Below, one piece after another: positions 32,186-42,972 of a stretch of 64,000 nucleotides of DNA (positions are counted from its first letter, which is position 1; every line of letters begins with the position of its first letter). This DNA comes from Arachnopeziza araneosa (lineage: Eukaryota > Ascomycota > Leotiomycetes > Helotiales > Arachnopezizaceae), in assembly GCA_003988855.1 (NCBI GenBank), contig QYAI01000069.1, positions 62,001 through 126,000 on the forward strand, given 5' to 3'. Made by a program: the position numbers and the translations under genes. The notes below the pieces were generated by a model. That model worked only from the letters and a program-made list of their open reading frames with translations, was not told the origin of the DNA and made no database searches.

Positions 32186-33557
32186 ATGCTATCTGAACGC
32201 TTCGTCACCGCAATCCGCGCGGAGCCCAGGTCCGCAAACACGGCAATTGCAAAAGACGTTGGAATATATCTTCACGAATTGCAACCCAGCCTCTCTATCA
32301 AGTCCTCGTTCAAGAAAAGCTCTGCGCCCGTCAATGCATTAGCTATTACCTCGGCTCATATCTTTGCAGCACAAGCTGACAAGGCAGTGATCCATGTGTA
32401 CTCAAGGGAGAGGGGAAATCAAGAGGCGTTGATCTCGTTCCCAGAGCGGATACATAGCCTTACCAACATCGGCGACGCAGTCCTGGTATTGGGGACCGCA
32501 GAAGGGAGGGTCATTCTGTGGGAGGTCAGTTCACACGCGTAAATGTTATTGGCATACTGACTCTGCCAAGGTTGGCACAGGTAGGCAAGTATCTACACCA
32601 GCGGCGCATCTACAAGCAGTTTCTTCTCTTGCAGCTACAAACTTGGATCTCGTCACAGGCTCCGAAGATTCCAACATCCATGTCTGGTCTATACCTCAGC
32701 TTCTCGCTATCCCTTCAAAAGAAACCCACGAACCTCTTCGAAGCCTTTCCAACCATAGAGATGCCATCACAAATTTGGCTTTGGGCCACAGCGCTAGCAA
32801 TACAAACATCTGTGTTTCTTCGAGCAAGGACAGCACGGTCATTGTTTGGAATTATCACTCTGGGGAACTTCTGCGAACTTTCCTCCTTCCAACAACGCCG
32901 CTATGTCTGAGCCTTGATCCTTGCGATCGTGGCGTTTATGTCGGGCTGGCTGATGGATCGATACAACTCATTGAGTTTATTCATCCCGACTCTGCCCAGC
33001 ACCCTCTGTATGACACGAATCTCCAAGCTGCTCCAACCCAAGTGACAATTCCTCCATGGGTATCGCCTTCAGAACCAGGTTCCACACTTTGTGATGCTGT
33101 TAATTATGATGGTACAATCTTACTTTCGGGGCACGCCTCTGGAAAGATCCTTCAATGGGATACTGGTCGTCGTTCTTTTGCCGCGGAAATTGCTGACTTG
33201 AATGCTCCCGTTACTAATCTTATCATGGAATCGCCATTTCCTGCACCGACATTGATCAGGACCAGCACAGTAGTTAAGCCTAAAATAAGTCAAGGCAGCT
33301 ATAACCTCACTGCTCATTTTACCGGATCAACATCGGCAAACGCGTTTGAGGATGCGGTAGCGGCTCAAGGAGTACCCTCTCATATGCTAGAAGACGCAAT
33401 ATCTAGATTGCTCAGACCTGCAGTCGCATCATCTTCAAGCGGAGATGAGAAGCTTCGTAAAGAGAATGAAGATCTTTGGAAGATTATTAATGAGCAACGT
33501 GCCATTCAAAAAAAGACTTGGGATAAGTACACCGAGCTCAAAACAGGTGGACGTTGA
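32186..33557 (+). CDS. IPI3: Pre-rRNA-processing WD40 protein Ipi3
   Basis: Component of the Rix1 complex (Rix1-Ipi1-Ipi3), which acts in 60S subunit maturation in the nucleus. Exons 32186-32524 and 32571-33557 join in frame through acceptor CTGCCAAG to 441 residues, the family's usual length. WD-type blades are visible: AQADKAVIHVYSRERGNQE, LGTAEGRVILWEVGTGRQVS, LVTGSEDSNIHVWSIPQLL, VSSSKDSTVIVWNYHSGELL, VGLADGSIQLIEF and LSGHASGKILQWDTGRRSF. The C-terminal coiled-coil-like tail EKLRKENEDLWKIINEQRAI is characteristic. A shorter acceptor (GGCACAG) breaks the frame, which decided the intron end. Confidence 0.9.
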
Positions 33558-34167
33558 ATCTCGCTTGACGTTTCATCGTGTGCTTCATCTGCTGTCTGTG
33601 TTCATATCTTCCAAAATAACTAAACTCTTGTTGATTGATGCTTTACACTTTGACTACTTGCGACCTCGTGTATCGCATGCTTGGCATTGATAAGGATTGC
33701 AGCCGCCGAGCGCGGGATGATTAAGATGCGATAGGGATATCGCTCTTAATTAGCATTGTGCATATCGGAGTGTCGCATGAGATCTACGGAACCGTGCGAA
33801 GCGAAGGCTTTTCCCCGAATTTTGAAACCCGTGTTGTGCTCAGTTGGTGGGATGGACAGGGCTGAAGTGTACGGCATGGATTTCCAGGTTTTTTACAAAC
33901 TCGTCTGGTTTGAGCATCACCAAGCTGTGCTACTTGAACCACTGAGGCCGCGAATACATGGATAGCTACCGGTTGGATATTATGGAATTAACAGTCTCCG
34001 ATTGTCTCAATGTACATTGCTGTCATGTCACTCGTTTCAGTGAAAGGCTGTGTATCAACTGAGGTAGGTCGAGCCATTTTTTGGGACCTGGAATTCCAAT
34101 ATATATCAAGTATTGCCGCCAAAGTTGCGTGCTACCTTTTGCTCAAGTCATTGGAGGGAAGGACATC
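33558..34167. other. Intergenic, no gene seen
   Basis: About 610 bp between Ipi3 and the sedolisin gene; only a short 69-codon ORF without features. Presumed promoter of the secreted peptidase on the right. Confidence 0.35.
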
Positions 34168-36135
34168 ATGCGGTTCGAGGTGATTTTCAAAGTACTCGCT
34201 GCCCTGGCGGTAGCGACAGCCTCACCACTTTCGGCGAGGTCCAGGCATGTTGTTCATGAGCGACGTGAAATTCCTGCTGCCAGCTGGTCAAGATATTCGC
34301 GGGTTCCTCCTTCAATTGTCCTTCCAATCCGAATTGGGTTGACGCAGCAGAATCTACATCGAGCAGAAGAGTTCATGCTCGACGTCTCCCATCCCATATC
34401 TGCCAATTATGGAAAGCACTGGTCGGCAGAAAAGATTGCAGAGACATTCTCACCAACACCGGAAACAGTATATGCTGTTAAAGAGTGGCTGTCATCTGCT
34501 GGGATCGGCCTTGATCGAGTCGAGGTGTCAAGATCAGGCGCCTGGTTGTCATTCGATGCTACGGTGACCGAGGCAGAGAATCTACTACAGACAGAATATC
34601 ATCTGTACAAGCATATGATGGGCCACAATCATATTGCTTGTGAAGAGTACAGCATTCCATCACACCTAACCAAACATATCGACATTGTCACACCAACAAT
34701 TCATTTCGATCAAAAGGTTGGACAGCCGAGACGAAAGCACCATCATAACTTGCCTGAGCCAGTTCTCGAACTGAACAAACGATCAGCTTTGGCACGAAGA
34801 GGGATCCTTGGATCTCCAGAAGACACATCGAATCCCAAAAAGGGTGCCGAAGTCCTTAACGCACTCATGACGTTGGAAAACTGCGACACTATGATTACTC
34901 CAGCATGTCTTCAAGCCCTCTATAACGTGCCTCAAGGGTCTCTCGCCAATAAGAATAATACCTTAGGTGTCGTCGAATATACACCACAGGCTTTCTTGCA
35001 GTCGGATCTTGACATGTACTTCAAAGAATTCTTTCCTCAGCTGGAAGGCAAGTCACCAATTACGAATCTCATCGATGGTGCTATAATTCAGACTACTAAC
35101 AAGAGCTTCGACTTCAATGGCGAATCAGCTCTAGATCTTCAATTTGCCATGTCACTCATTTTCCCACAACAAGTTCAACTATATCAAGTGGGCGACCTTG
35201 TCAATGGCGCCAGTTTCAACAACTTCCTCGATTCAATTGATGGAGATTACTGTTCTTTCGAAGGAGGAGATTCAAAAGATCCCAATGTCGATGGGCAATA
35301 TCCCGATACGTCAAATGGGGGCTTCAAAGGTGTAGAGAATTGTGGAGCTGCTCCGCGACCAAATGTAGTCTCTACAAGCTACGGATCCAACGAAGCAGAT
35401 CTCTCACCCGCATATGCTCAGAGACAGTGCCTTGAGTACATGAAACTCGGACTTCAAGGCGTATCTGTTCTCTACTCTTCAGGAGATTTTGGGGTTGCTG
35501 GAAATAGCGGCCAATGCATCGATGCAGCGACAGGAAAATTCAACAACGGCACCGACGGAATGTTCAACCCATCCTTCCCTGGTGGCTGTCCCTATGTGAC
35601 TTCGGTAGGAGCCACTCAAATTCTCAATGGATCGAGTGTCCGTGCGCCAGAAAGCGCATCCGAACGTGTCATTTTCTCTGGGGGTGGTTTCTCCAACGTC
35701 TTCCCTGTCCCCTCCTACCAACAGAAGGCACAAGCAACCTACTTCGCCGAACATGCACCTCCATACGGAGCTGATAGATACAACAATTCCAAACTGGCCC
35801 GTGGCTTCCCTGACGTGTCCGCTAATGGCGTGAACTACGTAACTGCTGTAGACGGCAAATTCTCCCTCACTTTCGGAACCAGTGCCTCTTGTCCTACATT
35901 TGCAAGCCTTATAACACTGATCAACGAGCAGAGGTTGAAGGCTGGTAAAACCACTGTGGGATTCCTCAACCCCACCTTGTATGCGAATCCCCAGGTCCTG
36001 AATGATATCAAGATTGGAGGGAATGAGGGCTGTGGAACAGCTGGGTTTGAAAGTGTCGAGGGTTGGGATCCAGTTACTGGGCTTGGAACGCCAAACTTTC
36101 CTGCTATGTTGAAACTGTTTATGAGTTTACCTTAG
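34168..36135 (+). CDS. Secreted tripeptidyl peptidase (sedolisin, S53)
   Basis: Single exon, 655 residues from the ATG at 34168. That start gives a clean signal peptide (MRFEVIFKVLAALAVATAS); the ATG at 34081 would bury it. A pro-domain (residues about 35-220) precedes the catalytic domain. Triad residues: Glu319 and Asp323 in FNGESALDLQFAM, Ser572 in FGTSASCPTFASL; the oxyanion Asp440 is in YSSGDFGVAG. SGGGFSNVFPVPSYQ and the C-terminal Ca-binding NDIKIGGNEGCGTAGFESV / GWDPVTGLGTPNF complete the fold. It should remove tripeptides at acidic pH outside the cell. Intact; neighbours unrelated. Confidence 0.94.
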   Translation: MRFEVIFKVLAALAVATASPLSARSRHVVHERREIPAASWSRYSRVPPSIVLPIRIGLTQQNLHRAEEFMLDVSHPISANYGKHWSAEKIAETFSPTPETVYAVKEWLSSAGIGLDRVEVSRSGAWLSFDATVTEAENLLQTEYHLYKHMMGHNHIACEEYSIPSHLTKHIDIVTPTIHFDQKVGQPRRKHHHNLPEPVLELNKRSALARRGILGSPEDTSNPKKGAEVLNALMTLENCDTMITPACLQALYNVPQGSLANKNNTLGVVEYTPQAFLQSDLDMYFKEFFPQLEGKSPITNLIDGAIIQTTNKSFDFNGESALDLQFAMSLIFPQQVQLYQVGDLVNGASFNNFLDSIDGDYCSFEGGDSKDPNVDGQYPDTSNGGFKGVENCGAAPRPNVVSTSYGSNEADLSPAYAQRQCLEYMKLGLQGVSVLYSSGDFGVAGNSGQCIDAATGKFNNGTDGMFNPSFPGGCPYVTSVGATQILNGSSVRAPESASERVIFSGGGFSNVFPVPSYQQKAQATYFAEHAPPYGADRYNNSKLARGFPDVSANGVNYVTAVDGKFSLTFGTSASCPTFASLITLINEQRLKAGKTTVGFLNPTLYANPQVLNDIKIGGNEGCGTAGFESVEGWDPVTGLGTPNFPAMLKLFMSLP

Positions 36136-36560
36136 ATGAAGGGGTAATCGTGTGAGAAGTCGGTAGATCTGATTGTATTTTATCTGGTAGATTAATAAGA
36201 TGGCTCATGACTTGGTTATGCCCGGACCACTGAATCGTCGAGAGAGAGTGATGGCATTGTTCCGTATTGTTAGAGCAGTATGTCGGTAATCCTACACCAA
36301 AGATAGATCAGATTCATCACGTGCTTATCCCACTCCCAAAGGTACCCTACACCTATCTGCATCTGCTTAGGTACTTGGGTGTCAGCTTGAATCTCATCTG
36401 AATCCGCACGACTAAATCCTCTTCTCTTCTCAAACATTTGACTCAATCAGACACCCACTTCGCTCCAAGTACATACAACTCGTCTCATCAATAACTCTGC
36501 TCTGCTCAGCCTTCTTCCACTTCTCCGGCTCCACTCACCCAAAAGACTCCAAACCAGACC
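36136..36560. other. Intergenic, no gene seen
   Basis: About 425 bp; pyrimidine-rich just before the next start, as in fungal leaders. Confidence 0.35.
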
Positions 36561-37250
36561 ATGACGATCCTGGAAGTCACCCTCCTCCATGCCGTCCCTC
36601 TCCCTCACTCCGACCCCACCAACCCCAGTAAAGCCCCGTCATCCTCCCCACCTTCTTCTTCCGCCCCATCCGCCTCCCACCAACAACTCCTGGCCACTCT
36701 AAGCACCGTCCGCACATCCCTCCGCACCGGCGGTTTCCCAACCCATTCCCGCTTCTACCGCTCGTTTATGGACCCGTCACAGATCTATATCTTTGGTGCC
36801 TGGGATACAGTCGGGAAACATAGGTTGTTCTTGGAGAGTGGAGAGGCGAGAGACATCTTGGCGCCGCAGGAGGGAGTTATGAGTTGGGTGTGGTCGACAC
36901 ATTTGGGCTATGAGGGGGACCTGGAGAAGTGGGCGGAGGGTTGGGGAGATGTGGTAGGCTTTTTGAGGGTGAGAGTGGGTGAGGGGAGTCGAGATGGAGA
37001 TGGCGTAGAGGAAGTGATAAAGAAGAGTTTGAGAGATGAGAATAGTGTGAGAACTAAAATATTGATTTCTGGTCGAGGAATAGGCTTGAATGAGGTGGAG
37101 ATGAAAGAAGAGGTTGTTGTTTTTCGGGTGGATCCGAAAGAAGGAGAGGCCGCTGATGGAGAGGAAAAGTGGTGGAAGAGCTGGGAAGAGAAAGTGGAAA
37201 GTATAGAAGGTGTCATTGAGGCGAGAGGAGTGAGAGATATGGAGACTTGA
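36561..37250 (+). CDS. Hypothetical protein, possible ABM-like barrel
   Basis: Single-exon ORF of 229 residues. The N-terminal part (MTILEVTLLHAVPLPHSDP, Pro/Ser linker, then LLATLSTVRTSLRTGGFPTH, FYRSFMDPSQIYIFGAWDTV and KHRLFLESGEARDILAP) alternates strand and helix as in dimeric alpha-beta barrel (ABM-like) proteins, with an aromatic W-D step typical of them. The C-terminal part is acidic and Lys-rich (WWKSWEEKVESIEGVIEARG). Family membership is tentative and no reaction can be assigned. Confidence 0.6.
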   Translation: MTILEVTLLHAVPLPHSDPTNPSKAPSSSPPSSSAPSASHQQLLATLSTVRTSLRTGGFPTHSRFYRSFMDPSQIYIFGAWDTVGKHRLFLESGEARDILAPQEGVMSWVWSTHLGYEGDLEKWAEGWGDVVGFLRVRVGEGSRDGDGVEEVIKKSLRDENSVRTKILISGRGIGLNEVEMKEEVVVFRVDPKEGEAADGEEKWWKSWEEKVESIEGVIEARGVRDMET

Positions 37251-37839
37251 AGTTTCAAGCACGCAATCCCTCCAATTCAACGCCTTCAGATATTAATCTA
37301 AGCTCTCTTTCGGACCAACCCATTCGCTCTTCACCATTGAAAGGTGAGCCTGGTCACACGGTCAAAGTAATAAAGCTTCTCGAATGACGCCCTCACGAAC
37401 AAACCCAATTCGCTCATATAACATCAACGCTCGCACGTTGAATGAAAAACAAGTGACTCAGACGGCATGAACGCCAGCGATTTTAATGCTAAGGTGAGTA
37501 CTTAGCCTGAGAATGGTAGTGAGAGCAATGTACTATTATCAACAAAAAGATTTCGCGGTAGACGAGGTTTGGTGAGAGGAAGAGTTTGGAGAAGGGCGCG
37601 GTTGTTTTTATTTACGTGTGTTTGGGAGGTTTTGAATTTGAGCCTTTCAACTGCGTTTGTTTTATAGTTCAAACGAAGGAGTTGAACTTTATTCTTTATT
37701 ACGCCGCATGCTCGCGTTGATAGGCATATCTCACATCCACGGTCTCGTCCTATTCAACCTCACAATACTCGAGATTTGCGTCTGGTGGTCTCATAACATC
37801 ATCCCTTGAGTTTATTCTGACTCCTAAAACTTACCACTA
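37251..37839. other. Convergent intergenic region
   Basis: About 590 bp between two convergent genes; no gene seen. Confidence 0.35.
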
Positions 37840-39141
37840 TTACTTTGATTCCTTTCTGAACAAGGAAGCGAGCACACTCCCCTCAAACCATTTTCTATCT
37901 CTCTCCCACCCCTTCAAGAAGAAGTCCCTTCCAAGCCTCACGATACTCTCAATTCTCTCTTGAGAACCCTCAGCGGTCCCAGTAGCCGGTCGCCTGTTGC
38001 AGTAACAGATCAAATGTGTACCTGCATGTATCGCAGTCCTGAAGGCTAGATCATCACTCATTGGGCCGAAGCCTTCGAGGAAGCCCTCGAGGATCCAGAG
38101 AGCGCTGTCGACGTTCTTGATGTGCTTCCGCTCATACAAATCGCCGATAAGTTGACCAAGGTCGTATGCTCGATGGCTAATTTGAGCCATCTCCCAGTCG
38201 ATGATGATGAGCTTTGTATCTCTTGGGTTTTGTAGGGCGGATGATTGGGTATCTGATACGAGAACACTGATTGTTTAGTAAAGATTGTTGAATTCAAATA
38301 AACTGACAGACTTACTTTCCCGTCCAGAAATCACCATGAATAACTCCCCATTCTTGTCCTATTTTCTCTCCAGTCGCATCATGCAACTCACTCTGAGCTA
38401 TTTCCTTAACCTCCTCAAAGATCTTTTCATGACCTTTCAAAAGCTCAGGAAATCTCGCTATTGCCGCAATCACACTGCCATAGGTCACCGTATATTTCAA
38501 TCTTTGCATCGGTTCATTCTTGCTGATTCGAGCGCGGAGATCAGTTTGCTCGGGTGCCGATGCCCAGCTATAAAAAGAGCGTGTCCAAGCTCCCACATCA
38601 CGGCCAATAGAGGTTGCCAAGGTCCGAGATAGGTACTTCTCAGGGCTTTCGGAGACAATGACGGATTTCAAATCAATGGTATCAGAGAAGTCTTCATGGA
38701 CCTGGATGTTGGTGTCCGGATTGAAGTAGTAGAGATGTGGTGTCTGAATTGCGGGTTGGTCCGGACCGGTAGTGGGACTGAAACTATCAAGCTCATCAAG
38801 CATAGCTTGTTCGAACCTCTGCTCCAAGATCAGCGGTCTTTCCTTGAGATTAGAGAAGATGGAATTACGCAGCGAGAAGAATCAAGAGCGAAATCACGGT
38901 TGATAGATAGAAATCCCGTGGACTTCTTGATAATGATGCTTTTCTGGATTTCCGTAGTGATCGTAGTCGAGGTTCCATGATCATGAATTGGGGTAGATTG
39001 AACAAGAAAGCCACGGAAAACAAAATTCACAGTCCCACCGCTTAGTTGTGTTAGTGAAGTGCAAGCATATGTAGTTGTTGAGAGCTCTTTTAAGACCTGA
39101 GCAGAAAGCTCCTCTATTTCGTTTTTAGCAAGAGGTGCCAT
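37840..39141 (-). CDS. APH-type phosphotransferase family protein
   Basis: Exons 39141-38869, 38821-38316 and 38266-37840 join in frame to 401 residues. The kinase-like fold of the aminoglycoside/choline phosphotransferase type is marked by the glycine-containing loop LTQLSGGTVNFVFRG, the catalytic loop VIHGDFWTGNVLV (Brenner's HxDxxxxN, completed across the second intron) and the Mg-binding LIIIDWEMAQISHRAYDLGQ. The acceptor ending ATCAG before TGTTCTCG is the one that restores this Asn. A longer C-lobe follows. Fungal relatives phosphorylate small molecules of mostly unknown identity; no antibiotic link should be assumed. Confidence 0.88.
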
Positions 39142-39671
39142 TGTTTTGAATTGTTTTACGTTGAGTTGGTGCCAGATCCATTCACCAGTAGCTTTGTAGA
39201 AATCTCATTTAAATAAGCAGAAGGTGCGATGACTCATCCCCCTCAGAAACCGAATTGCCTAAGTGTCGTCATCATAAGCTCAATCAAAACAGATATTGCA
39301 GAATGAGTAAGACAATTCAGGAATATAAAATCATATGTTATTGGCATATCAGATTTAAATAAATTTCCTGCATTATGATTTGGTGCAATGCTAACCCTCA
39401 CGCTGCAATTTTGCTTTAAAGAGAGAATGTTCTCGTTTGTCTTTGCTTAATTCATCGGTTAAAGTCTTATAGATTTATATACACTCTTTGAGTTTGTACA
39501 CACTGTCTGGTTTATGAGCTCTATAGGTTGAACCATTAGTCTTGCATAATCTATCAAGACTAAGATGAATTCTACACACGCTTTTCTCGACTCTACTTAG
39601 TTCTGCTTCTGGGTAGAGCGCCTTCTAGCTTTAATCTTCATGAACTTCGAGCTAATGCTTTCGCGCTTGAT
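39142..39671. other. AT-rich intergenic DNA
   Basis: About 530 bp, clearly more AT-rich than the sequence to the left; no gene. It marks the left edge of the decayed block. Confidence 0.5.
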
Positions 39672-40770
39672 CTACTCGCACAACTGTGAATCTAGCTTTG
39701 GATATGCGAAAACTAAAGCGCGAACCTCAATACTCTCGCGTGGTTGAAACTTTTCTGGACATCTTGTATGTTGGAATGGGGCATGCGGCGCAACTATGTT
39801 CAAAAATGAATAAGTACTGAACAAACAATAACTATTTATCACTTATCTGACTTACACTTCGCCGCCACATCTCTCTGCGAATCAAAGTTCTTGAAGATGA
39901 GAACATCTTCTTTAGACTGCTTGCTCATAAAATAGAATTGCTATTTTTCATGGTACTGCAAATACATTGTTGATCCCATATAGTGGCGTCGGATGTGGTC
40001 TGTTTCCACGAGATCCTTTTGGTGGGAAGTACTTCCATCGTAGACTGCTAGCGGTCAGTCTTCTACAGAGTCGACAAGGGGTCGCCAGACACTGCAGTTT
40101 TTCAAAACAGATACAAAAAAGCAAGGAGGACATTAACATACTTCAAGATACGTACTCGACCTCTGAGTAGGAAATCAGCGTCCTCCTTAAGTTGAAGCTG
40201 CACTGTTTTCAAAGTTGCTGCTGGACTCTGATTTGTCACATATTAGTTTGTAATTCAATTTCTCCATATGTGCGAAAGGGGTTAATTACCTATATGCACG
40301 TGCATAGCTGGCCGAAGCCAAGTTGTCCGATCGTTTAAATCAATCATGTCGCCTTCAACTTCCGATGCATTCTTCCTCAGTTTTAAACGTCAGCTACCAA
40401 TCTTCATTTCATTATCAAGCCGGCGAGTCCTACTCTCCAATCAGAGGAGACGATTCTATCCACGTCGTCTACTTCGCTTCTCAATAACGCCTCTACTTCA
40501 GGCAGATAGTAGTTTTACACATAATTTCTGTTGCTAAAATTCTTAATTTTGGTCTGGTGTTTGCAGTAGATGAACCCATTTCCGTCAAGGCTCGTCTGGA
40601 AATCGATACGACGAACATCTTTGGCTGCGAGATCAATTTTTTCGTACACAAGGTTTGTGTCTCGCTGATCTGTAGCGTCTGGTGGGATGTTGATGAAGAT
40701 TTGGAAGGGTTTTTCTGTTTCATAAAGTGTTTGCATATTCAAGGTGCAAAAGTAAAGTATTTACGCGTAG
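39672..40770 (-). pseudogene. CmcJ/asaB-like oxidoreductase pseudogene, RIP-like stops
   Basis: A near-complete relict of the fungal hydroxylase/desaturase family related to CmcJ, asaB and GA4 desaturase, read as exons 40770-40434, 40371-40290, about 40231-40142, 40091-39856 and 39793-39672. Landmarks: LYETEKPFQIFINIPPDA, YYLPEVEALLRSEVDDVDRI, MIDLNDRTTWLRPAMHVHI, QSPAATLKTVQLQLKEDADF, VWRPLVDSVED, VLIFKNFDSQRDVAAK and RESIEVRALVFAYPKLDS. It is broken by TAA at 40515-40517 (after NRNYV), TGA at 40055-40057 (VED-stop-PLAV, where relatives have Trp) and TAG at 39941-39943 (YHEK-stop-QFY). One expected acceptor near 40232 reads AA rather than AG, and no clear start ATG remains. Confidence 0.8.
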
Positions 40771-41057
40771 TAGACGATCTGAATGTGAGGAAGTGAGCTG
40801 TTTCCTTGCCCAAGTATTCAAGTAAATATAGAAGCGACTACTCTCTCTAGGACTCAAGCTACACCACCTTCCGCATTTGGTCTGATATCGCACCTGTGCC
40901 CCGCCGTAATATGATCCCACTATTTGATACGGTTCGTTTGAAATAATGCAACACACTTATAGTGATCTGGTAGAATACTAAGAATTATTGCTTATAATGA
41001 ACTAGCATTACGTCAAAGTACTGGCGCATAAAGAATGTTTGGCGGTTGAGGTTGGAG

Positions 41058-41403
41058 TACGGAGGTCGCGGTCAAAAGTTAGTTAATTATAGGGCCTCCA
41101 TACACTAAATGCCCTGTAAATAAGCGACTGAGGAAACTTGCAGGCTCTTAGCCCACTGTAGCTCTAGGCTTCGTACGCTGAAGGGTACTGGACCGTGGAA
41201 GAAGCTTTGTCCATATTTAGTGGAGCTCTTCGGTTACAGCCCTTTCCACAGCCTATAAGACCCTAGCTGTGGCTTAATTTTACCCTGTCAGAGGCTTGAA
41301 TGGCTTAAAATAGACTGTTGTCCCGCCAAAATATAGGCCCTGAAGTTTGGAATTATAGGGCTTACACGCTGTAATCAACTAACTTTTAACCACAACCTAC
41401 GTA
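41058..41403. mobile_element. Non-autonomous TIR element with TA ends
   Basis: A 346 bp segment bounded by terminal inverted repeats of about 32 bp, matching at 27 positions. The left end reads TACGGAGGTCGCGGTCAAAA; the right end, reverse-complemented, reads TACGTAGGTTGTGGTTAAAA, and both continue GTTAGTTRATTA. TA at each edge suits a Tc1/mariner-type TA target duplication. Three of the five mismatches are C on the left against T on the right. No transposase ORF inside, so it is a MITE-like or internally deleted copy. Confidence 0.75.
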
Positions 41404-41651
41404 GAGTTTCGACTTCTATTTAAGCCTACCAATGGAACTTATCAGTATTCTTTAAGCCTTATCACGTACTAGCAGACACGTGATCTCCGTCAATACCCAA
41501 GGCGCAGGGTTCTCCCACCTGTCGAGCTTCAAGCCATCGATTGTCGTGTTTTCGTTATATGAATATGAATATGTTATAAGCTAGTTTATAAAACTACGAA
41601 CAAAGCAGCAAACGACTTCGATCCAGGCTTAATCAGAGGAGGGCACGGAGT

Positions 41652-42398
41652 CTATCGCCGCTTGAGCCTCTTGGTGTACAAAGCCCAGTAAGTAACGGTA
41701 TAGCACACGAGGAGAATCCCGCTAACCACAATGTACGCCGCGAACACCTTTCTTGCAGTATGCCATGCTTTTTGGCCTGATTTCATCATGCCAACGAGGA
41801 ATATCACCAGGAGTGTGACGCAAAGTCCGGCGCCGATAAACCATGCAGTGAGGCCTTGGATGAGCTCGAAGATATCGCCTCCTCGCCCACCAAAGCGCCA
41901 TCGCCTACCATAGTAGAAGATGGAGAACGGGCTGCTGAAGTGCTTTGAGATTATACCCAGTCCCTCTGATATGATCTACAGTCCGAGTCTAATGGCATAG
42001 AGGATGAATATAGTAACAGTGGCGAGCCCGATGAATACGCCGAAGTAGTCGAACAGCAAGTTTGTTCCGATCAAGTTCTAGTCATGATCGTCACTTGTTT
42101 GTCGGTTGTGGGCGATCTGTTTAAATAGGGATTGCATGCCTAACAGGGAGGCCGAGAGTGATAAGGGTAAATATAAGGAGGCCAGTATTGTCAGGATCTT
42201 GATCGCCTTGGCTTCGCGGATAGAGTGACGCTTCGTCAGGTAGTCCAACTGGCGGTTAAGAGCCTCTAGGGCCCTCTCCGCGTTGAGCCCGCGCTCGTTG
42301 CACAGTCCTTTTAACTTCCGCATACGTCTCTCGTATTCTCTGTGGACAGGCTGCTGCGTGCTTGCGGTGTTATTTTGCTCGAGTGCTTTCTCTCAGTT
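41652..42398 (-). pseudogene. CorA-like C-terminal fragment, two in-frame TAGs
   Basis: The minus strand encodes a C-terminal piece resembling fungal CorA-type Mg2+ transporter-like proteins: a helical stretch (ALEALNRQLDYLTKRHSIRE), then AKAIKILTILASLYLPLSLS with ASLLGMQS, a second helix (LLFDYFGVFIGLATVTIFIL) and further membrane segments (LTAWFIGAGLCVTLLVIFLV, YIVVSGILLVCYTVTYWALY) to the final TAG at 41652. Two in-frame TAG codons (near 42078 and just after IRLGL near 41980) interrupt it; both are what CAG becomes by one C-to-T change. No N-terminal half is present; the frame runs out near 42398, close to an unrelated kinase exon. Confidence 0.7.
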
Positions 42399-42472
42399 TA
42401 CGTGCTCTCTTCCCCACATTCCCTCCAAATTTCTTTAACCATGAATATTAATCATCATCTTCATGCATGCAG

Positions 42473-42660
42473 GCAAATGGAAAGCAGAAGTAGACATACC
42501 CTCAAACACAAGTCTGGAAAAATCTGAAGAATTCCTAGAAGGAATCAACAAAGTGATGTTTATGCGTTTCGTAAGAGGAATGCTTCAATGGCGACCAGAG
42601 GATAGGAAGACGGCGAAGGAATTGCTCGAGGATCCGTGGCTCAATAAAGAGATTAAATGA
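42473..42660 (+). pseudogene. Last exon of an SRPK-like kinase, orphaned
   Basis: After an acceptor-like CATGCAG, the frame GKWKAEVDIPSNTSLEKSEE continues to FMRFVRGMLQWRPEDRKTAK and ELLEDPWLNKEIK, stopping at 42660. This is the C-terminal tail of fungal SRPK-type serine kinases (M-L-x-W-x-P-E-x-R-x-T-A-x-E-L-L-x-D-P-W-L). No kinase catalytic region lies upstream; instead the CorA-like relict begins about 75 bp away on the other strand. It is read as a translocated or truncated gene fragment. Confidence 0.75.
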
Positions 42661-42972
42661 AAGCTCTTTCCAAGCCCAAAATGTTTCAAATGAGGATTAA
42701 GAGTGTTTTCTTAGTCCTTGGACTCTGAATTAATACTCGTCTCTGTGAAATGGGACTACCTGGCATATGATCACAACTCCGTTGAGAGAACCTGCAATGG
42801 CATAAGGGCAAATATATCCCCGGTAGAACACTCTGTTCAGGAGAAGCCGCCAAGAACTTATAAATGGTGTAAGATATAATGGATGCCGATACCGATGGGT
42901 GAGAAGCGAGGGTGAGCAGAGCGGCGAGGTGTCACGTGCGCCGGAACCATTGCTACTTCTCCTAAGAGTCCT

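Noticed and set aside
34081..34167. Upstream in-frame ATG for the sedolisin
   Set aside because: It would place 29 residues before a textbook signal peptide that starts at 34168.
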